From contig JAUHXI010000021.1 of NCBI GenBank assembly GCA_030426875.1, positions 1-12,623 on the forward strand: 12,623 bases of DNA, written 5' to 3'. The notes beneath the pieces were generated by a model. It saw only the letters and a list, made by a program, of their open reading frames with translations, ran no database searches and was not told the DNA's origin. The first letter of the stretch is position 1. Each line of letters starts with the position of its first letter. Source of the DNA: a bacterium. GTDB lineage: Bacteria; Patescibacteriota; Gracilibacteria; UM-FILTER-43-11. Made by a program: the position numbers and the translations under genes. Positions 1 to 5,962 of this stretch are shown here, in pieces.

Positions 1-2
1 TC

Positions 3-65
3 TTTTTAGGTTTTTTTGTTGTGATATTCTTTGAATTCTTATTTAAGCGCAAAAATAAGAAATGA
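3..65 (+). CDS. C-terminal end of a membrane protein (partial)
   Basis: An open frame enters from the left edge and ends at a TGA at 63-65. It encodes 20 residues: a hydrophobic, Phe-rich run (FLGFFVVIFFEFLF) followed by the basic tail KRKNKK. A last transmembrane helix with a positively charged cytoplasmic tail is the natural reading. Too little is present to name a family. The gene converges on the minus-strand VTT-domain gene ending at 125. The frame could be open by chance, but hydrophobic-then-basic composition is typical of a real membrane-protein end. Confidence 0.5.
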   Translation, partial: FLGFFVVIFFEFLFKRKNKK

Positions 66-93
66 TGGATAGTAGAAAAAATTTCTTTAAATA

Positions 94-110
94 AAGAGTG
101 AATTGCTCTT
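94..110 (-). terminator. Weak hairpin between convergent gene ends
   Basis: A 5-bp inverted repeat (AAGAG at 94-98, CTCTT at 106-110) with a 7-nt loop lies between two convergent stop codons. Read on the minus strand it is followed by TATTT, so it could end the VTT-domain transcript. The stem is short and not GC-rich, so this is tentative. Confidence 0.25.
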
Positions 111-124
111 CTTCGATTAAAATA

Positions 125-691
125 TCAGACGAAATAATCGACTGAGAAAATATAAAAAGCATTCAAGATTCCCTCTCCAATCAGCACGCCCAAAAGGGCT
201 TTCCACACTTTTACATTCAAGGTGCTGCTCACATAAATGATCAAATCGGTAGGCACAACGGGGAAGGCGCTCCAGCCAATGATGATGGGCAACTCTTTGT
301 TTTGGAGGGCGTTTCTCACTTTCTTGATTTTTTTGGGGTACCTTGCCTTCAGTGCTTTGTCAAAGCGGAGGAATTGAGCGAAATAATAGACGATGGTGGA
401 GGAGGTTAAGATTCCAATCAAGTTAAAAAAATAAGCCTCACCTGCCGAAAAAAGAATGACTCCCCCAATGGCGAAGGGGGTTGAGGGGATGAAAGTTAGG
501 CCAAGGAAGGAAAGGATCAACAAGTAGATGATCACCACTATGATTTTGTGCTCTTCAACCAATCCTCTGAGTTGCTCAATCTCGAACAGCTCTGGATTTA
601 TAAAATACAGGGTGAGTAGTCCGATTACGATGGCGATCCAAATGAAAAAGGCTACTTTTCTGACCTTTGAGTGTTTTTTGAATAATTTCAT
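125..691 (-). CDS. VTT-domain (DedA/TVP38-TMEM64-like) membrane protein
   Basis: This 188-aa integral membrane protein has a basic N-terminus (MKLFKKHSKVRK) and hydrophobic segments at about residues 12-31, 50-68, 73-108, 133-153 and 165-185. FIPSTPFAIGG (68-78) sits where the family has its re-entrant 'PG' motif. SAFPVVPTDLIIYVSS (141-156) matches the second family signature, in which the usual Arg-Phe-Phe-Pro...Pro region precedes a membrane stretch. SNARE-associated/VTT proteins are linked in other bacteria to membrane phospholipid translocation and envelope integrity; the role here is inferred. The length is normal to slightly short. The start is the first Met before the basic N-terminus; no Shine-Dalgarno sequence is seen. 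It is divergent from the lipoprotein gene at 782. Confidence 0.82.
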   Translation of the reverse strand: MKLFKKHSKVRKVAFFIWIAIVIGLLTLYFINPELFEIEQLRGLVEEHKIIVVIIYLLILSFLGLTFIPSTPFAIGGVILFSAGEAYFFNLIGILTSSTIVYYFAQFLRFDKALKARYPKKIKKVRNALQNKELPIIIGWSAFPVVPTDLIIYVSSTLNVKVWKALLGVLIGEGILNAFYIFSVDYFV

Positions 692-712
692 TGATTTTTT
701 GGCTTCTTCTCT

Positions 713-741
713 ATCATAATGGGTACAGGGTCAAACTGCAA
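713..741 (-). promoter_or_regulatory. Candidate promoter of the VTT-domain gene
   Basis: On the minus strand, TTGCAG (736-741) and TATGAT (713-718) are separated by 17 nt. The -10 box has 5 of 6 consensus bases and the -35 has the TTG core. The predicted start site leaves a leader of about 15 nt, as at other promoters here. Confidence 0.4.
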
Positions 742-753
742 TTCTCATTGCCT

Positions 754-759
754 TATAAT
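754..759 (+). promoter_or_regulatory. Consensus -10 box before the lipoprotein gene
   Basis: A perfect TATAAT lies 22 nt upstream of the ATG at 782, giving a leader of about 16 nt. No good -35 box is found at 16-18 nt. Its position argues against an in-frame upstream start at 719, because the box would then be inside the coding region. Confidence 0.45.
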
Positions 760-781
760 CACTCATCCAAATTCCTATTCC

Positions 782-1225
782 ATGAAAACATCTCAGCTCC
801 TCATAGCTGCTTTTCTTTTATCCTCCTGTGCTCAGGTGGATTATGCCCATGATGCAATAGGCTCAATTGTGGGGCGTTATGAATTTGAGCAGTGTTACGA
901 GCAAGTGTCAGCAGGTGACCCCGTTTGTTATGAATTTGAAATTGAAATAAAAGATAAATTCAACAGTAGCCCCAATGTTTTGTACACCGTCAATGGTGAG
1001 CAGGTAACCCGTGAGTTGATGGGCAATACTTATTTGACTGACAGTTATGCTGAGGTGCTTTTTGACCGTTATGGACCTGAAGACATTCGCCCTGTTCATG
1101 ATTATGAAGATGGGGTTCATCTTTTTCGTTTAGAGGCAGAGGGTCAAACCTTATACATTTCTCATTTTAGATCTCCTGTGGATGATATTTTGGTGAAAGA
1201 CCGTTATCAGTTGACCAAGATTTAA
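782..1225 (+). CDS. Small predicted lipoprotein of unknown function
   Basis: This 147-aa protein starts with a short signal peptide and lipobox: MKTSQLLIAAFLLSSC, with the lipidated Cys predicted at residue 16. Cleavage would release a mature chain of about 132 residues rich in Tyr, Glu and Asp, with two further cysteines (38 and 49) close enough for a disulfide. The mature part alternates short beta-like segments (YEFEIEIK, VLYTVNGEQV, LYISHF), suggesting a small beta-rich outer-face domain. I recognise no family. An in-frame ATG at 719 would add 21 residues and bury the signal peptide, so 782 was chosen. Its TAA stop overlaps the stop of the convergent fic gene by two bases. Confidence 0.72.
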   Translation: MKTSQLLIAAFLLSSCAQVDYAHDAIGSIVGRYEFEQCYEQVSAGDPVCYEFEIEIKDKFNSSPNVLYTVNGEQVTRELMGNTYLTDSYAEVLFDRYGPEDIRPVHDYEDGVHLFRLEAEGQTLYISHFRSPVDDILVKDRYQLTKI

Positions 1226-2106
1226 ATTGCTTCGCTTATTCCAATTTTCCACACCCCACGTTCTCGAAAGGCTGGTATGTTTTGGCGTTTGGCTGCGTTG
1301 AGTACTGAGGGGGTTGTTTTTTTATGTTTTCTGGCAGCGTCAGTCAAATTTATGATTTCATCTCCTCTTAGATAGGTGATTCGTTTATTTAGGGTTTCCA
1401 TCACTGCTAATGAAACAATTTTCTCCATTAATTTGGTGTTTTTATTGTGATTGTACTCTCGTAAAGCTTTGTAATAGGCTTGTTTTTCTTTGTTGCGGAT
1501 GATGATGGGGGGTAAGTCCAATTGAAAGAGCTGATAATTGATAATAACTCGGCCAATTCGACCGTTGCCATCACAAAAGGGATGAATGGTTTCGAGGTCT
1601 AAATGAAAGCGTGCGATTTTATCGACAAAATAATCCTCTAAATTAGCATTATAATCGTTGAAGATTGCTTCGATCATTCGCCCTACATGCTCAGGTGCAG
1701 GGGCGATGTGATTTCCCACTCGAACCCACTCATTTTTTTGCCTAAAGCGACCAGCAATTGTATCGTCTATATTTGAAATGAGCATTTTATGCAGCAAGAG
1801 AATGAGCTCTGGAGTGAGGACTTTTTGTGTGGCTTTTTTTTGAATGTATTCCAGAACGGTGCTTAAATTTTTAGCTTCAAAAACTTCGCGAAGTGAGGTG
1901 TTACGGGCCACTTCCATCTGGAGCAGGATCTGTTCTGTTTCCTTTAGGCTGAGAGTGGAATTTTCAATCGCATTGGAATTGAAAACTTGCTCAATGACTT
2001 CAGCTTCATTGATTATTCTTAAAAGCCCTGACTTACCCTTTTTAAGGCGATCGAATTTGGCTTTAAGACGCCGTATTTGATGCTTGATGGGTTCGGTAAT
2101 GGCCAT
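1222..2106 (-). CDS. fic: Fic-domain AMP-transferase with C-terminal DNA-binding segment
   Basis: This 294-aa protein carries the full Fic active-site motif HPFCDGNGRIGR (175-186; catalytic His175). Fic enzymes usually transfer AMP from ATP to a Ser/Thr/Tyr hydroxyl of a target protein. SNAIEN (44-49) fits the N-terminal inhibitory motif (S/T)xxxE(G/N), so this is a class II, self-inhibited Fic. AGRFRQKNEWVRVG (118-131) is the usual flap region. The C-terminus (about 253-290; LTDAARKHKKTTPS...IPAFRERGVWKI) resembles the MerR/excisionase winged HTH pattern with a final 'PAFR...G.W.I' strand. Enzyme and DNA-binding segment in one chain, behind a promoter buried in palindromes, suggests autoregulation. 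No separate antitoxin gene is present. The target protein is unknown. No Shine-Dalgarno sequence is seen. Confidence 0.92.
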   Translation of the reverse strand: MAITEPIKHQIRRLKAKFDRLKKGKSGLLRIINEAEVIEQVFNSNAIENSTLSLKETEQILLQMEVARNTSLREVFEAKNLSTVLEYIQKKATQKVLTPELILLLHKMLISNIDDTIAGRFRQKNEWVRVGNHIAPAPEHVGRMIEAIFNDYNANLEDYFVDKIARFHLDLETIHPFCDGNGRIGRVIINYQLFQLDLPPIIIRNKEKQAYYKALREYNHNKNTKLMEKIVSLAVMETLNKRITYLRGDEIINLTDAARKHKKTTPSVLNAAKRQNIPAFRERGVWKIGISEAI

Positions 2107-2109
2107 AAA

Positions 2110-2147
2110 TTAGTGAATTGACATCAAAATTATATCAAATTCACTAA
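2110..2147. repeat. 38-bp palindromic repeat, fic-proximal copy (operator candidate)
   Basis: The arms TTAGTGAATT (2110-2119) and AATTCACTAA (2138-2147) are a perfect 10-bp inverted repeat around an 18-bp AT-rich centre. The element matches the copy at 2161-2198 at 37 of 38 positions (G at 2120 versus T at 2171). It covers the fic -10 box and the probable start site. Confidence 0.75.
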
Positions 2148-2157
2148 AAAATGTCAA
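2129..2157 (-). promoter_or_regulatory. Perfect-consensus sigma70 promoter of fic
   Basis: On the minus strand, TTGACA (2152-2157) and TATAAT (2129-2134) are separated by exactly 17 nt, a full 12/12 consensus match. Transcription would start near 2122, giving a leader of about 16 nt without a Shine-Dalgarno sequence. The -10 box lies in the centre of the gene-proximal 38-bp palindrome, and the -35 lies between the two palindromes. A repressor bound there would block polymerase. Confidence 0.8.
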
Positions 2158-2160
2158 AAA

Positions 2161-2198
2161 TTAGTGAATTTACATCAAAATTATATCAAATTCACTAA
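2161..2198. repeat. 38-bp palindromic repeat, distal copy (operator candidate)
   Basis: This copy has the same TTAGTGAATT and AATTCACTAA arms (2161-2170 and 2189-2198) and almost the same centre. It begins 51 bp from the first copy, close to five helical turns, so dimers bound to both copies would face the same side. It lies just upstream of the fic -35 box and of the divergent ABC-F gene, so it could affect both. Confidence 0.72.
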
Positions 2199-2265
2199 TT
2201 TTTAACTTGAATTCTCATTTGCTTTCTTTGGTTCTACGACCAACTACCGCTTGTTCCACATTTTA

Positions 2266-2274
2266 TGCTAAACT
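2266..2274 (+). promoter_or_regulatory. Candidate extended -10 promoter of the ABC-F gene
   Basis: TGCTAAACT matches the extended -10 form TGnTATAAT with one mismatch to the TATAAT hexamer's core plus a C. It ends 31 nt before the ATG at 2306. No -35 box is evident. Confidence 0.3.
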
Positions 2275-2305
2275 CATTGAGCTTTATCCCCTTAAAATCT
2301 CCCTC

Positions 2306-3790
2306 ATGTCTCACGGTAATGTCATAGTCCGTTTTGATGAAGTTTCCTTTGCCTATAATGAAAAAAAGCCTATCTTAGATGAGGCGAGCTTTTCGGTTCG
2401 TCAGGATTCTAAAATAACGATCATGGGTCAGAATGGGGCTGGTAAAAGCACCTTGTTCAAATTACTTGTGGGGGCCGTTGAGGCTCCGGGTGAGTTGACG
2501 GCAGACATGATTTTGAAACCCACTAGGGGAACCATTCATATTCAAAAAGGGGCGACTGTAGGAATCGGCCTTCAGGTTTTGCCGAAGGCGTTTTTGAATC
2601 ACAGCATGCGTGAGTATTTTGCAACGGCTTTTACTGACGTGCCTCACCATTTGGATAAGTTGATTGCAGATGTTTTGGACGTGGTGGATTTTAATGCACC
2701 CTTGGATCAAAAAATGAGCACGTTTTCTGGCGGTCAACTAGCTCGATTGCTTTTGGCTCATGCTTTGATTCAGGAGCCGGATCTTTTGCTTTTGGATGAA
2801 CCCACTAACAATTTGGACCAGGATGGGATTGACCATTTGACTGGTTTTTTGATCATGTATCCTAAAACGGTGATTGTGATTTCGCATGATGCTGATTTTT
2901 TGAATAGTTTTACTGAGGGGGTATTGAATGTGGATGTTCACACCCAAAAAATTGAGCAGTATGTGGGGGATTACTTTGATGTCATCAAGCAAATTTCATC
3001 TCAAATTCAGCGAGAGGAGCGTAAGAATGCTCAGTTGAAAAAAAACATTCAAGACCGGAAGGATAAGGTGAATTTCTTTTCCAACAAGGGGGGTAAAATG
3101 CGCCGTTTGGCGAGCAAGATGAGAGAAGAGGTGGCCCAAGATGAGGAAGATATGGTTGAGGTCAAGCGGGATGATAAAACCCTTCCTCCATTTAAGCTCG
3201 TTGCTCAGGACTGGTCGGATCCTGTTTTAGAAATTGACAAGGTGGGGTTTTTTAAAAACGGTGCGATGCAACATAAGCCTTATGAGTTGAAGCTTTATCG
3301 TCAAAGTCGACTCTTGATTTCCGGGCCGAATGGGATAGGGAAGAGTACTTTTTTAAGGCAGTTGGCTATGGGCGAGGCGGAAGGGGCTCGTCTGACACCG
3401 GGGGTGAAGGTGGGCTACTATCAGCAGGATTTTGGAGGTTTGGATTTTGAACAGACGATGTATGATTCGCTTGTTGAGGTGATGGAGACCACGCGTGATC
3501 AAGAGGTTTATGAGGCGGTGGGACGGTTTTTATTGCCTAAAAACATGATTCAACAACCAGTGGGTCTTCTTTCGGAGGGGCAGAAGGGGCTGCTGTGTTA
3601 CGCTCGTTTTTTACTCCAAAAACCAGGTTTGTTGATTTTGGATGAACCGACGAATCACATCAATTTTCGCCATTTGCCGGTGATTGCTAAGGCGTTGGAT
3701 GATTTTGAAGGGGCGATCATCATGGTGTCGCATATGCCTGAATTTGTGGAGCAGATTCGTTTTGATGAGGCGTTGGTGTTGGGGAGTTGA
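2306..3790 (+). CDS. ABC-F family ATPase (EttA/Uup-like translation factor)
   Basis: This 494-aa soluble protein has two ATP-binding cassettes and no membrane segment, as in ABC-F proteins that act at the ribosome. Cassette 1 has Walker A GQNGAGKST (41-49), signature FSGGQ (140-144), Walker B LLLLDEPTN (160-168) and switch His194. Cassette 2 has GPNGIGKST (340-348), a deviant signature LLSEGQ (421-426), LLILDEPTNH (442-451) and His476. The linker (about 225-300) is charged and basic (ERKNAQLKK..., KGGKMRRLASKMREE), fitting the tRNA/rRNA-contacting linker. Known relatives bind the ribosomal E site and either modulate translation or protect against antibiotics; sequence alone does not decide which. 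The start at 2306 places FDEVSFAYNEKKPIL at the N-terminus as in the family; an in-frame start at 2207 would add 33 atypical residues. Confidence 0.9.
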   Translation: MSHGNVIVRFDEVSFAYNEKKPILDEASFSVRQDSKITIMGQNGAGKSTLFKLLVGAVEAPGELTADMILKPTRGTIHIQKGATVGIGLQVLPKAFLNHSMREYFATAFTDVPHHLDKLIADVLDVVDFNAPLDQKMSTFSGGQLARLLLAHALIQEPDLLLLDEPTNNLDQDGIDHLTGFLIMYPKTVIVISHDADFLNSFTEGVLNVDVHTQKIEQYVGDYFDVIKQISSQIQREERKNAQLKKNIQDRKDKVNFFSNKGGKMRRLASKMREEVAQDEEDMVEVKRDDKTLPPFKLVAQDWSDPVLEIDKVGFFKNGAMQHKPYELKLYRQSRLLISGPNGIGKSTFLRQLAMGEAEGARLTPGVKVGYYQQDFGGLDFEQTMYDSLVEVMETTRDQEVYEAVGRFLLPKNMIQQPVGLLSEGQKGLLCYARFLLQKPGLLILDEPTNHINFRHLPVIAKALDDFEGAIIMVSHMPEFVEQIRFDEALVLGS

Positions 3791-3835
3791 GTTTTCACGA
3801 ATGGTTATTTTATGAGCCTGTTCAACCTCTCTACA

Positions 3836-4513
3836 TTAGAGCCCTAGCATTTCCAATAATTTGGGGGTGGGCTCCTGACTGCAGCTTTCAGGAGTAGCAG
3901 GCTCTCGGTGAGAGCAGGATTCGGAATTGATGCAGGCATTGTTCGTGATGCTGCCATACTCTTGCATGAGCGTTGCCATGGGTCGATTTTTATCCCCATA
4001 GCTGATCAATACCCGGTCTAAATCTCGAACTTCTGTTGATGCAAGGGTATCGACCTCCTCACCATTCACAATGAAACGAAATTCTTTCTCTGCATTCACT
4101 TCATATAAATTTCCATCGGCATCTTCAAAAGCCTCGTCGTGAAATTCCATTTGGAGTGACGCAAAAAAATCTTCGTAAGTCACACCAGGTCGATGGACGT
4201 GGATGGTACCTCCTTCATTGTTGTGCAGGTGAACGGCTTCATCCAATTCCGTTTCGTCAAATTCACTGCCATGGGCACGGGCGGTGGGAACGAGGCTGAT
4301 TTCGGGGACTGTGCATGGTTCAACGCTCATGTATCGAAATTCTGAAAAGTCAAATCTCTCACCATCAATAAACAGTGCGAAGTCAGCATGTTCGTGAAAA
4401 TCAAGGTTGTGGGAATTTGCAATCTGATTTTTCAGTATAAAAAAGAATGCACTGGCTCCTAAAATCAATCCGATCAATAGGATTAGAAATTTTGATAAGT
4501 AGTGTTTTTTCAT
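3836..4513 (-). CDS. Membrane-anchored His-rich protein of a copper-type operon
   Basis: This 225-aa protein has a short basic N-terminus and one hydrophobic helix (about 8-27), so it is probably anchored with the rest outside the cytoplasm. The exposed part holds two dense His/acid motifs: HEHAD (40-44) and HLHNNEGGTIHVH (95-107), plus HDEAFEDADG (125-134) and four cysteines (67, 194, 200, 211). Two similar segments (ALFIDGERFDF, RFIVNGEEVDT) suggest two related beta units. Third gene after csoR and an HMA/MauE protein, 37 nt downstream, so metal binding (most likely copper) is a reasonable inference. I know no characterised family; similar proteins appear, from memory, as hypotheticals in Patescibacteria. 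It converges with the ABC-F gene, with no clear terminator between. Confidence 0.75.
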   Translation of the reverse strand: MKKHYLSKFLILLIGLILGASAFFFILKNQIANSHNLDFHEHADFALFIDGERFDFSEFRYMSVEPCTVPEISLVPTARAHGSEFDETELDEAVHLHNNEGGTIHVHRPGVTYEDFFASLQMEFHDEAFEDADGNLYEVNAEKEFRFIVNGEEVDTLASTEVRDLDRVLISYGDKNRPMATLMQEYGSITNNACINSESCSHREPATPESCSQEPTPKLLEMLGL

Positions 4514-4550
4514 CAGGATAATGTGATAATTTTTAATTAAATTGCCTAGT

Positions 4551-5279
4551 TTATAAAGTGACTGATCTAAAAAGCATCCATCCTGCCATTAAAATCATGA
4601 CGCCATCTTCAATAATCGTTACGGTGCTCATGGGTAGATTGAAACCGGTTCCTAAGCAAACGCACTTGATCTTTCTTTTTTGAGCGACCGTTTGAATGAC
4701 GCCGATGACACTCACGCCCATGACAAGAATAGTAGCAATATTGGTCCAGACTGGCCAGAGTCGGTACAGATAAAGGAGGCCCAAGCTCACTTCTACAAAG
4801 GGATAAAGGTAGCCCCAAGTGGGCCAGGCTTTGGTGGGCAAGTCATAACCCCGGTAACTTTGAGCAAAGCCTTTTAAGTCCAATAATTTAAAGAAGCCAA
4901 AGGCTAAAAAGAAGAGGCCCATAAAATCAGCCATCAGACTGCTTGCCACATATGTACCGCGGACCCAGGAGAGGTGGATGGCTCCAAATAAAATATAAGT
5001 TATGATTAAAGCAAGAGGCCAATAGGTTTTGAGCGATTTCTCTGGCAATTCTGCGGCATGATTCATCTCCTGAACCATTCCTAACTCATACTTTCCTAGT
5101 GGTTTTAAAACTTCATTCAACTTTTCTAGTCCCACATGTTGATTCACGGTGAGTTGGGCGGTTTTTTCCTCAAGGCTGACTTTTACTTCGCTGACTTCTT
5201 CCAGCTGACTCAGGACTGTTTCAATTTTTTCTGCACAACTCTGGCAGGTCATGCCGGTGATGGAGTAGCTGTGCTTCAT
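4551..5279 (-). CDS. HMA domain fused to MauE/DoxX-like membrane domain
   Basis: This 242-aa protein begins with a heavy-metal-associated domain (1-70) whose loop GMTCQSC (9-15) has the two Cu(I)-type ligands Cys12 and Cys15. A linker leads to a membrane domain with helices at about 86-105, 113-135, 156-175, 180-200 and 222-239. Before the last helix lies KCVCLGTGFNLP (205-216) with Cys206-x-Cys208, as in MauE-like redox-associated membrane proteins. HMA-MauE fusions are known, but their function is not well settled; metal capture coupled to a membrane thiol step is a guess. The start lies 4 nt beyond the csoR stop, so the two are almost certainly cotranscribed and copper-controlled. The ATG is used because the HMA fold begins at once. 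Confidence 0.85.
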   Translation of the reverse strand: MKHSYSITGMTCQSCAEKIETVLSQLEEVSEVKVSLEEKTAQLTVNQHVGLEKLNEVLKPLGKYELGMVQEMNHAAELPEKSLKTYWPLALIITYILFGAIHLSWVRGTYVASSLMADFMGLFFLAFGFFKLLDLKGFAQSYRGYDLPTKAWPTWGYLYPFVEVSLGLLYLYRLWPVWTNIATILVMGVSVIGVIQTVAQKRKIKCVCLGTGFNLPMSTVTIIEDGVMILMAGWMLFRSVTL

Positions 5280-5283
5280 GATT

Positions 5284-5553
5284 TTAGGCTTTATTGATCA
5301 CGTGGAGGAGCTCTTTGATCAGGACTTGTTGCCTTTTAGAATTGGCTGATTTCATGCCGGTTTTAAAACAGGCGTTCAGATGATTTTCTAAAATCATTTT
5401 GTTGGCTCCTTTTAAAAGACCAATGGTGGCCAAGTTTTGTTGAAGTAAATCCATGCAATACTGATCCTCTTCGACCATTGAAATGACTTTCTTCAACATG
5501 CCTTGGGCTTTTTTGAGCTGTGTGATGGTTTTTGACTTGAATTGCTTCTTCAT
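5284..5553 (-). CDS. csoR: CsoR-family copper-sensing repressor
   Basis: This 89-aa all-helical protein of the CsoR/FrmR (DUF156) family, full length, is a tetrameric repressor that leaves DNA on binding metal. The Cu(I) ligand set is intact: Cys33, His58 and Cys62, with spacings (25 and 4 residues) equal to those of C36-H61-C65 in the M. tuberculosis protein. This favours Cu(I) sensing over the formaldehyde or sulfide sensors, which lack this exact set. The N-terminal TITQLKKAQGMLKKVISMVEEDQYCMDLL pattern is the family's first helix, whose middle is the conserved RLxRxxGQxxGIxxM-like stretch. It is the first gene of the operon, preceded by a promoter and a dyad operator candidate. A weak AAGG lies 9 nt before the start. 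Confidence 0.92.
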   Translation of the reverse strand: MKKQFKSKTITQLKKAQGMLKKVISMVEEDQYCMDLLQQNLATIGLLKGANKMILENHLNACFKTGMKSANSKRQQVLIKELLHVINKA

Positions 5554-5561
5554 ATTTTTTT

Positions 5562-5607
5562 ACCTTATCCTGGGGTATAGGTTAGCTTAGTTGTTTGAGT
5601 TTGTCAA
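5562..5607 (-). promoter_or_regulatory. csoR promoter with overlapping operator dyad
   Basis: On the minus strand, TTGACA (5602-5607) is followed after 17 nt by TAACCT (5579-5584), a weak -10 box. The -10 overlaps a 21-bp imperfect dyad at 5562-5582 (outer arms ACCT/AGGT, inner CC/GG, 6 of 10 pairs, GGGG core). This G/C-cored, AT-flanked form fits known CsoR operators and suggests autorepression of the operon. The predicted leader is about 19 nt. Confidence 0.55.
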
Positions 5608-5962
5608 AAATTAAAAAAGTGAGGAGTGTAAAGGGGGCAGAAGATCATTTAAATGAAAAATCTGGCTCACCCCTTTTTTAATTTGAAACCTTCTTCACTT
5701 CAACCTCAACCCCCACTGTAATACCCCACCCCTCCATTTCACCTCTTTTTTTGTTTGCTTTCTCTTTTCTTCATTTTTTGACCGCAAAAACGAAGCAAAA
5801 ACGGCTGGGGAGAACACGACGCGGATTCAATATTAATTCCTTTATTCATCATTTTACCCACTCGTTTCTCCCCAAACCCTAAAATGTCCAGGAAATCAAC
5901 GTTTATTTATAGGATTTAGAATGATATTAGGATTTTTGTGAAAATTTATTGTGGGTAACATC
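5608..5962. other. Long intergenic region between csoR promoter and MFS gene end
   Basis: About 355 nt hold no convincing gene. The plus strand is pyrimidine-rich in 5695-5780. A pair of perfect 9-bp inverted arms (TGGGGAGAA at 5806-5814 and TTCTCCCCA at 5866-5874) encloses an imperfect 18-bp palindrome (5823-5840). The direct repeat AGGATTT occurs at 5913-5919 and near 5930. No terminator with a T-run was found for the MFS gene. A structured RNA or a decayed repeat unit is possible; nothing stronger can be said. Confidence 0.35.

Noticed and set aside
719..781. In-frame upstream extension of the lipoprotein gene (ATG at 719).
   Set aside because: It would hide the signal peptide and lipobox behind 21 hydrophilic residues and contains a perfect TATAAT.
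1222..2106. Classical two-gene Fic/antitoxin (FicT-FicA) pair.
   Set aside because: No second small gene adjoins fic on its strand, and the inhibitory motif is within the Fic protein itself.
2207..2305. In-frame upstream extension of the ABC-F gene (33 residues).
   Set aside because: The extra residues do not fit the family N-terminus, and the -10 candidate lies inside them; the ATG at 2306 is at the expected place.
3791..3835. Terminator between the convergent ABC-F and His-rich genes.
   Set aside because: No GC-rich hairpin with a T-run can be drawn in the 45-nt gap.
4680..4877. Plus-strand open frame inside the HMA-MauE gene.
   Set aside because: It is antisense to a gene with clear domain motifs and has no features of its own.
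5678..5737. Minus-strand frame of 19 residues (MEGWGITVGVEVEVKKVSN).
   Set aside because: It has a plausible AGAGG-like site, but it is very short, low in complexity and without a terminator or a family.
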